DNA of 64,000 bases from Lachnospiraceae bacterium MD308 (lineage in GTDB: Bacteria > Bacillota > Clostridia > Lachnospirales > Lachnospiraceae): assembly GCA_000403475.2 (NCBI GenBank), contig KE159795.1:2150970-2214969 (forward strand). The letters are read 5' to 3'. The translations under genes and the position numbers were made by a program. The notes under the pieces are model-generated. The model saw only the letters and a program-made list of their open reading frames with translations, made no database searches and had not been told where the DNA came from. Each line of letters begins with the position of its first letter. The stretch's first letter is position 1. Below, piece after piece: positions 54,493-62,857 of the stretch.

Positions 54493-55740
54493 TTATGCAG
54501 TTGCTGACTTGACTTTATAACCTTGATTCCTTGCTATAATGATTGCCTGCTCAACCGTGATTTCACGGTCTGCCGGAGGCAGGTCGGATTTTCGATAAAG
54601 TTCTGCGTTATAGTTTTCTCCGTTCTTCAACATGTGGTATAATGCAGTCAGAAGCATTCTTGCTATGGCAATGATTGCTTTCTTGTGGCCGCGGCGTTTC
54701 TTGATACGGAGGTAGCGGTTGCGAATTTCAGGATGCTTTTTGCTTTTGACAACAGCGTTCGCGCACTGTACCAGAAGCGGCTTAATGTAGCATCCGGCTT
54801 TGGAGACCCGGACAGATTTTTTCTTCCCTGCGCTTTCATTGTTGGTCGGCGTAAGACCGGCCCATGAGCATAAGTGTTTCGCCGAAGGAAAAGCCTCCAT
54901 ATTGGTACCGATTTCGGAAATGATTCCGATGGCGGTGAAATCACTGCTGATACCAGGAGCGGTTTGGAGAATGGCAAGTTCCTGCTGATAGGGAGCGGCG
55001 AGCGCATGAATGAGTTCTTCAAGCTCTGCTTTCCGGGATTCAAGGTCTTCATAGTGAGCTTTGATTACTTTCAGTTTACCAGCCTGTTCCGGTGTGATAT
55101 AGCCGTCAATGGCATCACGGAGTTCAGGGAGTTTCTTTTTCAAACTTTTGTAAACGAGAGGTTCAAGGTCAAAGGAAGTATCTGCGGGATTTTCCAAAAG
55201 TTTATCCAGTATCGCCTGGGCAGATTTGCCGAAGGTGTCCGAAACAACGTTTCCCAACTGGATATTGGAAACCGTGAGACAGTTCTGCAAGCGGTTCTTT
55301 TCACTTGATTTAAAGCAGGTCAGTTTGAAACGGTAGCGCATAAGGTCGCGAAGCTGGCGGATGTCAGCGGGCGGCATAAAGCTTCCGGCAACAAGATCAT
55401 GCTTGAACAGGTCAGCAATCCATTTGGCATCTTTCTTGTCAGTCTTTTTTCCACGGATAGCCTTAACATATTTCGGATGGGCAAGGACAATCGTACAATC
55501 ATTTTCCAAGATGTTGTAAACAGGGATCCAGTATTTACCAGTGGATTCCATACAGACATCCTTGCAGTTTCTTTGGAGAAGCCATTGTAACAAATCCTTC
55601 AGACCTTTCGTGTAGGTCGAAAAACGGTGGCTCTCATAAGTGGTGACGCCTTTCTGATTGGTAGAGGCGATACAGGCCACTACAAAAGTCTTGTGGACAT
55701 CAATGCCACAGCAGATTTTGTACACGATTTTTAAAGCCAT
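54493..55740 (-). CDS. IS110-family DEDD transposase
   Basis: 415 residues. N-terminal DEDD domain starting CGIDVHKTFVVACI with the first Asp, and DKKDAKWIADL; then a coiled-coil stretch, and the C-terminal transposase_20 domain with TAPGISSDFTAIGIISEIG and HLCSWAGLTPTNNESAGK, which holds the catalytic Ser region. The ATG at 55740 has AAAGGAG five bases upstream. The frame is complete. Confidence 0.93.
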   Translation of the reverse strand: MALKIVYKICCGIDVHKTFVVACIASTNQKGVTTYESHRFSTYTKGLKDLLQWLLQRNCKDVCMESTGKYWIPVYNILENDCTIVLAHPKYVKAIRGKKTDKKDAKWIADLFKHDLVAGSFMPPADIRQLRDLMRYRFKLTCFKSSEKNRLQNCLTVSNIQLGNVVSDTFGKSAQAILDKLLENPADTSFDLEPLVYKSLKKKLPELRDAIDGYITPEQAGKLKVIKAHYEDLESRKAELEELIHALAAPYQQELAILQTAPGISSDFTAIGIISEIGTNMEAFPSAKHLCSWAGLTPTNNESAGKKKSVRVSKAGCYIKPLLVQCANAVVKSKKHPEIRNRYLRIKKRRGHKKAIIAIARMLLTALYHMLKNGENYNAELYRKSDLPPADREITVEQAIIIARNQGYKVKSATA

Positions 55741-55761
55741 AGGGACTCCTTTCAGAACCAT

Positions 55762-55971
55762 AGGGGTTCGACAAAGATTATAGGGGGAAACGGCATTGAC
55801 TGGCTGTCTAAGCCATAAACGAAGTTGTTTAAACAGAGATAAGATTTCGTGCTCAGAGTCACACTTATTTGTGCCTGAAAAGACAGCCTACACATATAAA
55901 AATACGGTCATCCGGCAGGCCGGACAGCCCACTCACCTCCCCGTGATTTGTAGTATACCGAGTTCCCTATA
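55762..55971 (-). ncRNA. Candidate IS110 bridge RNA region
   Basis: The non-coding end upstream of the transposase. In IS110 elements this end encodes a bridge RNA with target- and donor-binding loops. Pairing seen on either strand: GGCTGTCT with AGACAGCC (about 55802-55809 with 55881-55888) enclosing a multi-loop, TGGCT/AGCCA, TCAG/CTGA around CAC/GTG, and TCCGG/CCGGA near 55910-55923. The loops have not been matched to a target; the assignment is from position and family. Confidence 0.55.
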
Positions 55972-56060
55972 AGAAGAATTATAAAGAAAAAAATACGCTC
56001 AGGCAAACCATTTTCATTGCGTTTTGTGCCTTGAGCGAAGCGAAAGGAATGGATATAAAA

Positions 56061-57128
56061 ATGAAAAGAAAATTAATCGCAGCTTTGATGGCTACAGCAA
56101 TGGTTGCTACTTTGGCAGTAGGATGCGGCGGCGGAAACGGCGGCGGCTCATCAGAAGGATCAGATGAAGGCGGCTCCGAGGGCGGCAGCGACGTTATTAC
56201 AGTTGGCTTTGCACAGGTTGGCGCTGAGTCTGACTGGCGTACGGCAAACTCAGAATCCATGAAAGAGACTTTCAGCGAGGCGAACGGCTATGAGCTTATC
56301 TTCGACGACGCTCAGCAGAAACAGGAAAACCAGATTACGGCAATCCGTAACTTCATCCAGCAGGAAGTTGATTACATAGTTCTCGCACCTGTTACAGAGA
56401 CAGGATGGGATACTGTTCTCCAGGAGGCGAAAGACGCAGACATCCCGGTTATCACAGTTGACCGTATGGTAGATGTATCTGACGACAGCTTGTTCGTATC
56501 TTATGTAGGCGGAAACTTCCAGCTTGAGGGCGCTAAGGCATGCGAGTGGCTGAAAGCATATGCTGACGCTAAGGGCATGAAAGAGCTGAACATCGCGCAT
56601 ATCCAGGGAACAATCGGCGCGTCTGCACAGATTGGGCGTACAGAGGGTCTTGAGAATGCGGCAAAAGAGTACGGATGGAACATCGTAGCTCAGCAGACAG
56701 GCGAGTTTACACAGGCAAAAGGACAGGAAGTTATGGAGTCCATGTTAAAGCAGCATGACAACATCAATGTTGTATACTGCGAGAACGACAACGAGGCATT
56801 CGGCGCGATCGACGCGATCAAGGCGGCTGGAAAGACTGTTGGCCCGGACGGAGACATCCTTGTAATCTCTTTCGATACAGTTAAAGCTGGTATCGAGGCT
56901 ACATTGTCAGGCGAGATTATCTGTAACGTAGAGTGCAACCCGCTCCACGGTCCGCGTGTTGAAGAGCTTATAAAGAAACTTGAGGCAGGCGAAGAGCTTG
57001 AGAAGATCGCGTATGTAGACGAAGGAATCTTTGCACACGGCACAGACGTTGCAAAGGTAACTGTTGATGGAACAGATTACGAAGTGACAGAAGTAACACA
57101 GGAAGTTATCGACGGACGTAAATACTAA
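56061..57128 (+). CDS. Sugar ABC transporter substrate-binding lipoprotein (YtfQ-like)
   Basis: 355 residues. Signal peptide with lipobox LAVGC (Cys22), a Gly/Ser/Glu linker, then a periplasmic-binding type-1 fold (VITVGFAQVGAESDWRTANSESMKETF, as in YtfQ, the galactofuranose binding protein of E. coli). The sugar is probably a furanose or galactose-like; that is inference. Start: ATG 56061 fits the signal peptide; ATG 56049 and TTG 56031 are possible but only lengthen it. The AAAGGA site is rather far (14 bases) from 56061. The IS110 element lies just upstream. Confidence 0.88.
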   Translation: MKRKLIAALMATAMVATLAVGCGGGNGGGSSEGSDEGGSEGGSDVITVGFAQVGAESDWRTANSESMKETFSEANGYELIFDDAQQKQENQITAIRNFIQQEVDYIVLAPVTETGWDTVLQEAKDADIPVITVDRMVDVSDDSLFVSYVGGNFQLEGAKACEWLKAYADAKGMKELNIAHIQGTIGASAQIGRTEGLENAAKEYGWNIVAQQTGEFTQAKGQEVMESMLKQHDNINVVYCENDNEAFGAIDAIKAAGKTVGPDGDILVISFDTVKAGIEATLSGEIICNVECNPLHGPRVEELIKKLEAGEELEKIAYVDEGIFAHGTDVAKVTVDGTDYEVTEVTQEVIDGRKY

Positions 57129-57172
57129 AAGTATTTTCGGAAAATGTTAAAGGGAATTGCAATTTCCTGTTT

Positions 57173-57236
57173 GAGTAAAAGGGCGCAGCAGGATAGGGGA
57201 AAAGACCCGGTATTCTGCCGCGCTCTCTTTACGCTC
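57173..57236 (+). promoter_or_regulatory. Intercistronic hairpin between binding-protein and ATPase genes
   Basis: A long imperfect stem (57173-57195 with 57211-57236, one clear mismatch plus G-U pairs) followed by eight A, not T. It is not a terminator by itself. Such hairpins often protect the upstream mRNA, giving excess binding protein over the membrane complex. Confidence 0.6.
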
Positions 57237-57263
57237 AAAAAAAAGAAAGCGGGTGACACTGAT

Positions 57264-58781
57264 ATGGAACAGAAGGTTGTATTGACCATGCGTGATATCT
57301 CCAAGACATTCCCGGGCGTAAAAGCGCTGCAGCATGTTGACTTTACTCTCAGAGAGGGAGAGATCCATGCGCTGATGGGGGAAAACGGGGCGGGAAAATC
57401 AACACTTATCAAAGTCCTTACCGGCGTACATGATTTTGAGGCCGGGGAGATCAAGATGGCGGGCAATGATACGCCGATTGTCAACAAATCTCCTCAGGAT
57501 GCACAGAACAACGGAATCAGCACTGTGTATCAGGAGGTAAACCTTTGCCCGAACCTTACGGTTGCGGAGAACCTTTTCATCGGGCGAGAGCCGAGAAAAG
57601 CAGGGTTTATTGACTGGAAAACAATGAATAAAAAGTCTTCAGAACTTCTGAAGAGTCTTGATATAGATGCCAATGCCGCGGATAAGCTGGAGGAGTGTTC
57701 TCTGGCAAAGCAGCAGATGATTGCCATTGCCCGCGCCGTGGATATGAAGTGCCGGGTGCTGATTCTTGACGAGCCGACTTCCTCGCTGGACGATGATGAG
57801 GTGGAAAAGCTGTTCGTCCTGATGAGAAAGCTCAGGGGAGAGGGAGTGGGGATTATATTTGTAACCCATTTCCTGGAGCAGGTCTATGCGGTGTGCGACC
57901 GCATTACGGTTCTCAGAAACGGAGAGCTGGTAGGCGAATATGAGACAAAGGATCTTCCGAGGGTCATGCTGGTGGCGAAGATGATGGGCAAGGACTTTGA
58001 CGACCTGGCAGACATCAAGAGCGCCCACGGCGAGCTTAAGGAATTTATCCCGGTTATCGAGGCGGAAGGAATCGGCAGAAAAGGCAGCATAAGGCCCTTT
58101 GACTTTACGGTCAATAAGGGCGAGGTCGTAGGGCTTACCGGGCTCCTTGGCTCCGGGCGTTCGGAGCTGGTGCGCGCAATCTACGGCGCGGATAAGCCGG
58201 ACAGCGGACGGCTTAAGGTAAACGGGAAAGAGGCGAAGATTAATACGCCGCTTGACGCTATGAAACTTGGCATGGCCTACCTTCCGGAAGACCGGAAGAA
58301 AGACGGGATTATAGCCGATCTGTCCGTGAGGGAGAATATCATCATCGCCCTCCAGGCGAAAAAGGGGATGTTCAAACTTATGAGCCGCAGGGAGATGGAA
58401 GAAGCGGCGGACAAATATATCGAGATGCTGCAGGTGAAGACGGCGAGCCGGGAAACGCCGATCAAGAGCCTTTCCGGAGGAAACCAGCAGAAAGTCATTA
58501 TCGGAAGGTGGCTGCTTACGAACCCGGAATACCTGATTCTGGATGAGCCTACCCGCGGTATCGATATCGGTACAAAGACGGAGATTCAAAAGCTGGTGCT
58601 TGACCTTGCCGACCAGGGGATGGCGGTGACGTTTATCTCCTCGGAGGTGGAGGAGATGCTCCGCACATGCTCAAGGATGGGCGTGTTAAGAGACGGAAAG
58701 AAAGTCGGGGAGCTCTCAGGCGAGGAGCTTACACAGGAAGGAATCATGAAAGCGATTGCAGGAGGTGAGGGAGATGAATAA
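57264..58781 (+). CDS. Sugar ABC transporter ATP-binding protein (YtfR-like)
   Basis: 505 residues with two ABC domains. First: Walker A GENGAGKST (39-47), Walker B VLILDEPTSSLD. Second: GLLGSGRSE in place of a classic Walker A, as usual in this family, then SGGNQQK signature and LILDEPTRGIDIG. I chose ATG 57264 (SD-like GCGGGTG); the 40 extra codons of the open frame run through the hairpin. It overlaps the first permease by 8 bases. Confidence 0.92.
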   Translation: MEQKVVLTMRDISKTFPGVKALQHVDFTLREGEIHALMGENGAGKSTLIKVLTGVHDFEAGEIKMAGNDTPIVNKSPQDAQNNGISTVYQEVNLCPNLTVAENLFIGREPRKAGFIDWKTMNKKSSELLKSLDIDANAADKLEECSLAKQQMIAIARAVDMKCRVLILDEPTSSLDDDEVEKLFVLMRKLRGEGVGIIFVTHFLEQVYAVCDRITVLRNGELVGEYETKDLPRVMLVAKMMGKDFDDLADIKSAHGELKEFIPVIEAEGIGRKGSIRPFDFTVNKGEVVGLTGLLGSGRSELVRAIYGADKPDSGRLKVNGKEAKINTPLDAMKLGMAYLPEDRKKDGIIADLSVRENIIIALQAKKGMFKLMSRREMEEAADKYIEMLQVKTASRETPIKSLSGGNQQKVIIGRWLLTNPEYLILDEPTRGIDIGTKTEIQKLVLDLADQGMAVTFISSEVEEMLRTCSRMGVLRDGKKVGELSGEELTQEGIMKAIAGGEGDE

Positions 58782-59838
58782 AAGTGGATATGACATGAAA
58801 AAGCTTACTTCTATGCGTTTATTCCTGCCAATTATATGCCTGATCGCGATGCTTATCGTGGCGGCGGTTACGATTCCGGGATTCTTTAAGATCTCCATCA
58901 CAAACGGAGTGCTTTACGGATATCCGATCGACGTGGTAAACCGCGCGTCAGAGCTTGCAATCCTGGCGGTGGGCATGACGCTTGTGACGGCGGCGTCCGG
59001 CGGGCAGGATATCAGCGTCGGAGCGGTGATGGCTGTTGCGGGAGCGGTGTGCTGCCAGATTCTCTCCGGCGGAGAGGTGTCTGTCACGGAGCTTGCGGCT
59101 CCGATTTTCCTGGCGATGCTTGCGGGAATCTTTGTGGCGGGCGTATGCGGCTTGTTTAACGGCGTGCTTGTGTCCTATCTTGATATCCAGCCGATGGTGG
59201 CGACGTTGATTCTCTTTACCGCAGGCCGGGGAATCGCGCAGCTTGTCACCAAGGGGCAGATTACTTATATCCGTGTGGATTCCTACACGGTAGCGGGCGG
59301 TTATGTAGGGCCGATTCCGACGCCGATTATCATCGCGGCAGTTGTAGTCGTTATCGCGTATCTTGTATTGAAGAAAACGGCTCTTGGGCTGTACATAGAA
59401 AGTGTGGGCATCAACGGCAACGCCTCCCGTCTGGTAGGCTTAAACTCCAGAAGGATCAAGCTCTTAACTTATGTGCTGTGCGGGGTTTTGGCAGGCGTTG
59501 CGGGAATCGTCGCCTCCAGCCGCATCTACTCGGCGGACGCCAACAACTTAGGCTTAAACCTTGAGATGGACGCCATCCTGGCAGTTGCCCTCGGCGGCAA
59601 TATCTTAAGCGGAGGAAAGTTCAGCCTGATGGGTTCTGTCATCGGGGCGGCCACCATCCAGACGCTGTCCACGTCGCTGTACGCCATGGGCGTGTCCGGC
59701 GACCAGCTCCCGGTATATAAGGCGGTTGTTGTCATCATCATCGTCGTGCTCCAAAGCCCGGTATTCAAAAAATACACGGCAGGGCTTAAGGCAAAAAAGG
59801 CTGCCCCAAAGGCAGCAGTGGAAGGAGGTAATCAGTAA
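58774..59838 (+). CDS. Sugar ABC transporter permease (YtfT-like)
   Basis: 354 residues, about eight to ten membrane spans. LAVGMTLVTAASGGQDISVGAVMA is the BPD_transp_2 family signature. AGGAGGTGAGGG precedes the ATG, inside the ATPase gene. The stop shares a base with the next permease's ATG (TAATG), implying tight coupling and a heterodimeric channel. Confidence 0.92.
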   Translation: MNKSGYDMKKLTSMRLFLPIICLIAMLIVAAVTIPGFFKISITNGVLYGYPIDVVNRASELAILAVGMTLVTAASGGQDISVGAVMAVAGAVCCQILSGGEVSVTELAAPIFLAMLAGIFVAGVCGLFNGVLVSYLDIQPMVATLILFTAGRGIAQLVTKGQITYIRVDSYTVAGGYVGPIPTPIIIAAVVVVIAYLVLKKTALGLYIESVGINGNASRLVGLNSRRIKLLTYVLCGVLAGVAGIVASSRIYSADANNLGLNLEMDAILAVALGGNILSGGKFSLMGSVIGAATIQTLSTSLYAMGVSGDQLPVYKAVVVIIIVVLQSPVFKKYTAGLKAKKAAPKAAVEGGNQ

Positions 59839-60851
59839 TGGGAAAGAGCAAAAGAAAGATAAGCGGCACAAGTTTCCTGCTGCTGATTACTGTGGTTTTG
59901 TTTGCCGTGATGTATGCGGCGGGCATGATCGTATTTTCGGACAAAGGCTTTGCAAAGCCTCAGATGTTCTTTAACTTGTTTATCACCAACGCAGGACTTC
60001 TGGTCATCAGTATGGGGCTTACCATCGTCATGATCTCCGGCGGCATCGATATCTCTGTCGGCTCCGTGACGGCGCTGGTCTGTATGGCGTCGGCGTATTC
60101 TATGGAGAATATGGGGCAGAGCGCATACGTGGCGGTGGCGATCGCTCTTGGAATCGGCCTTGCCTATGGTATCGTGCAGGGAATCCTTGTGGCGTATCTG
60201 GAGATACAGCCCTTTATCGTCACGCTGGCCGGGCTTTTCTTCGGCCGCGGCATGACGGCGGTCATCAGCAAAGAGATGATTTCTATAAAAAATGAAACAT
60301 TTCTTGCATGGGCGAATTATAAAATCTACCTCCCCGTCGGCTCTTACAGCAAGAGAGGGAAATTTCTGCCGGCATATATCTATCCTACGGTTGTAATCGC
60401 GCTGCTTATCGTAGTCATCATCATCCTGGTGATGAAGTTCACGAAGTTCGGCCGCAGCGTATACGCGGTGGGCGGAAACGCGCAGAGCGCCATGATGATG
60501 GGGCTTGACGTGAAGAAGACAAAGCTGAAGGCATATATCTTAGATGGAATTTTGGCTGGCTGCGGCGGATTCTTGTTCTGCTTAAACAGCTGCGCGGGAT
60601 TCGTGGAGCAGGCGAAGGGGCTTGAGATGGACGCCATCTCGTCGGCGGTTATCGGCGGCACGCTCCTTAGCGGCGGCGTGGGAACCCCATTCGGAACCAT
60701 CTTCGGCGTGCTTATAAAGGGAACCATCTCCAGCCTGATCACGACACAGGGAACACTTTCAAGCTGGTGGGTGCGTATCGTACTGTCGGCGCTTTTATGT
60801 TTCTTCATTGTGCTGCAGTCGGTGCTTGGAAACTTGAAAAAGAAGAGATAA
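59838..60851 (+). CDS. Sugar ABC transporter permease (YjfF-like)
   Basis: 337 residues, a second BPD_transp_2 permease with VISMGLTIVMISGGIDISVGSV. In E. coli YtfT and YjfF form the channel for galactofuranose. GGAAGGAGG precedes the ATG. It ends the operon; a terminator follows within 20 bases. Confidence 0.92.
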   Translation: MGKSKRKISGTSFLLLITVVLFAVMYAAGMIVFSDKGFAKPQMFFNLFITNAGLLVISMGLTIVMISGGIDISVGSVTALVCMASAYSMENMGQSAYVAVAIALGIGLAYGIVQGILVAYLEIQPFIVTLAGLFFGRGMTAVISKEMISIKNETFLAWANYKIYLPVGSYSKRGKFLPAYIYPTVVIALLIVVIIILVMKFTKFGRSVYAVGGNAQSAMMMGLDVKKTKLKAYILDGILAGCGGFLFCLNSCAGFVEQAKGLEMDAISSAVIGGTLLSGGVGTPFGTIFGVLIKGTISSLITTQGTLSSWWVRIVLSALLCFFIVLQSVLGNLKKKR

Positions 60852-60870
60852 GAGAATATGGAAATATAGG

Positions 60871-60907
60871 ATGGGCGGAACTTGCGGGTTTCGCCTGTCT
60901 TTTTTTT
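60871..60907 (+). terminator. Terminator after the sugar ABC operon
   Basis: An 11-bp stem with G-U pairs (60871-60881 with 60890-60900) followed by seven T. Confidence 0.85.
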
Positions 60908-61046
60908 GTGGGCGGCTTGGGCGCGGTATTTGAAGAAAAGGAGTGTAGGGATTTGCGGGTGTGAGAAGGTACATATAATCAAAAAAATAAGGAAATGTGT
61001 AATATATTTTATGGAGTATGTGTCTAATATTATGAGGATGTGTGAA

Positions 61047-61394
61047 CTATGGCAACAAAAATGTTGTTACACACACCGGGAATTTGACTGTATTTTTGTT
61101 AGTTTGACGCATGGAATTTAAAGGATTTTCGTTTTTGTGGTAGTTTATCGACATTCTTCTTTTACAACACAAATGAAGTAAAATTGTTGTAATTTCTACC
61201 GGGAAAAATGCAGCAGAGGGCAAAAGAATTTCCTCGCTTGTGTCCTTATCCGGGTTGCTGTCCGGGTGGAATGCCTTTGATAATGTGCGGTAGAACTTTT
61301 TTAATAGAGCCTTGTCAGTTTCATTGTAGTTACTGGCAGCAGTACCGCAATAACTACCGCCACTATATCCCCCGTAGTTACCATAGAATTTCAT
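61047..61394 (-). pseudogene. Fragment of a J-domain (DnaJ-like) gene
   Basis: An open frame whose first 55 codons or so (about 61230-61394) read Gly/Tyr-rich sequence and then ALLKKFYRTLSKAFHPDSNP, with the HPD motif of a J domain. After DKDTSEE the similarity ends and the frame drifts into apparently non-coding sequence, so the C-terminal helix is missing. Probably a remnant. The remaining 60908-61046 and 61395-61457 show no other gene. Confidence 0.5.
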
Positions 61395-61457
61395 TGAAGA
61401 ATTAAATTGTAATAATTTTGTGCTAAAATGTGTCTAATAATTGAAAGGAGATTGAAA

Positions 61458-61979
61458 ATGCCGGCCAATCAAAATGTTGAACGGATGGTTGATGAGTACG
61501 GTGACGCGCTGTTAAGAATGTGTTATCTGTACTTAAAAGACTATCATCTTGCAGAAGATGCCGTTCAGGAAACTTTTATCAAAGCAATAAAATCCTATGA
61601 TTCTTTTAAACAGAAATCCAGTGAAAAGACATGGATTACGCGTATAGCAATTAATACCTGCAAAAATATTATGAGGAATCATTGGTTTCAGATGGTACAG
61701 GATAATATAGATATGCATATCACAGCCATTAAAGGTAATCCAATTGATGATTTTCACACAAAGAACAGTGTGACAGAGGCAATTATGAAATTGAATGTAA
61801 ATGATAGAAAAATAATCGTTCTGTATTATTATCAGGAACTGCCAATCAAAGAAATTGCCGAAATTATTGGAAAAACTCAAAATGCAACTTTACAACGCCT
61901 TAACAGGGCACGTATGAAACTGAAAAAAATTTTGATGGAGGATGGATATGACGAAAATGGATTTGAAACAGGAAATTGA
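61458..61979 (+). CDS. ECF RNA polymerase sigma factor
   Basis: 173 residues. Region 2: ALLRMCYLYLKDYHLAEDAVQETFIKAIKSYD, EKTWITRIAINTCKNIMR. Region 4: LNVNDRKIIVLYYYQELPIKEIAEIIGKTQNATLQRLNRARMKL. I chose ATG 61458 (GAAAGGAG upstream). The gene overlaps the next by 32 bases, so they are coupled. AT-rich compared with the ABC operon. Confidence 0.92.
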   Translation: MPANQNVERMVDEYGDALLRMCYLYLKDYHLAEDAVQETFIKAIKSYDSFKQKSSEKTWITRIAINTCKNIMRNHWFQMVQDNIDMHITAIKGNPIDDFHTKNSVTEAIMKLNVNDRKIIVLYYYQELPIKEIAEIIGKTQNATLQRLNRARMKLKKILMEDGYDENGFETGN

Positions 61980-62700
61980 TAATGAACTGTCTGAGATGAC
62001 CCTGAGCAATGAACTAAAAAATAAAATATACAGAAGTTCATGTGAAAGCCGAAAAAGAAGTAAATGTTATAGTACAGTAAAAACGGCTGCAGCGGTGATG
62101 GCTGTAATCTGTCTTACAACAACGACAGCATTTGCCGGATATAATCTTTATAACCGACTTTTGGTAAATCAGGAGGTTTTGCCGGAATTAGATGCGATGA
62201 AGGTCATAAATATGACGCCGCTAGAGGCAGAATCCGGAAATGATGGGTGGATAGAAAAAGATTATGATAATTATAAGGAGGTGAAAAATGAACTGGGGAT
62301 ATCCTTGCTGGACACAAATCTGGCTGTCGACAATCCATATATGCAAAGCCATATTACGACAGATAATAAAGATGATGCCACTGTCACAGTTGAGAATTAT
62401 ATTTTAGGAGATACAAGTGAATACCTGTCACCGATTTCTCTGACCGTCTCAATAGTTTTAAGCCAGAAACAGTTGGAACATGGATGGGATATGGAGTATC
62501 TTGGATATTACCGGTTTGTGGAGAGCTATACTTCCGCACAGGGGTATAGAGTAAATATTTTGGAAGATACAGTAGAAGAACCATCTGAAAACTATGTATC
62601 TGAAAAATCAGCTGTTTTCGTTGCGGATGGTATTGAGTATACTTTAAAAGGACGTACTTCTTTGAAAAATATTAAGGAAATTGTAGATTCTATGGAATAA
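61948..62700 (+). CDS. Membrane protein, probable anti-sigma factor
   Basis: 250 residues. A short cytoplasmic N-terminus (1-47: LKQEIDNELSEMTLSNELKNKIY), one membrane span (about 48-66), and an extracellular domain with no fold I recognise. No zinc finger, but the overlap with an ECF sigma gene and the topology suggest that it holds the sigma factor. ATG 61948 has GGAGGA five bases upstream; ATG 61942 is the alternative. Confidence 0.7.
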   Translation: MTKMDLKQEIDNELSEMTLSNELKNKIYRSSCESRKRSKCYSTVKTAAAVMAVICLTTTTAFAGYNLYNRLLVNQEVLPELDAMKVINMTPLEAESGNDGWIEKDYDNYKEVKNELGISLLDTNLAVDNPYMQSHITTDNKDDATVTVENYILGDTSEYLSPISLTVSIVLSQKQLEHGWDMEYLGYYRFVESYTSAQGYRVNILEDTVEEPSENYVSEKSAVFVADGIEYTLKGRTSLKNIKEIVDSME

Positions 62701-62728
62701 TATTTCCAGTGTGGGAGTATTCGTATTG

Positions 62729-62751
62729 GGCAGGGATTTTCTCTGCCTTTT
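62729..62751 (+). terminator. Terminator after the sigma/anti-sigma pair
   Basis: An 8-bp stem (62729-62736 with 62740-62747, one G-U) with a 3-base loop, followed by TTTT. Confidence 0.65.
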
Positions 62752-62857
62752 GCGGAAAATTGTTTGAGTATACTCTGGAGGCATGGTACAATATAAAAAA
62801 GAAGAGATTCTTGGATGAGACTTTCATTGTAAGTTATTTGCTATAGAAGAGGTGGAG

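Larger units (their letters stand above)
54407..55971 (-). mobile_element. IS110-family insertion sequence
   Basis: About 1565 bp. The boundaries are my estimate: AGAAG occurs on both sides (54402-54406 and 55972-55976), and the ends read TAGAGGGTA and, on the other strand, TATAGGGAA. Inside are one transposase gene on the minus strand and a non-coding end of about 230 bases upstream of it. IS110 elements normally lack long inverted repeats and classic target duplications, so only the core is certain. Confidence 0.8.

Noticed and set aside
61408..61438. TGTAAT-17-TGTCTAAT resembling an ECF promoter before the sigma gene at 61458
   Set aside because: Transcription would start at or inside the ribosome site (61443-61449), leaving no usable leader.
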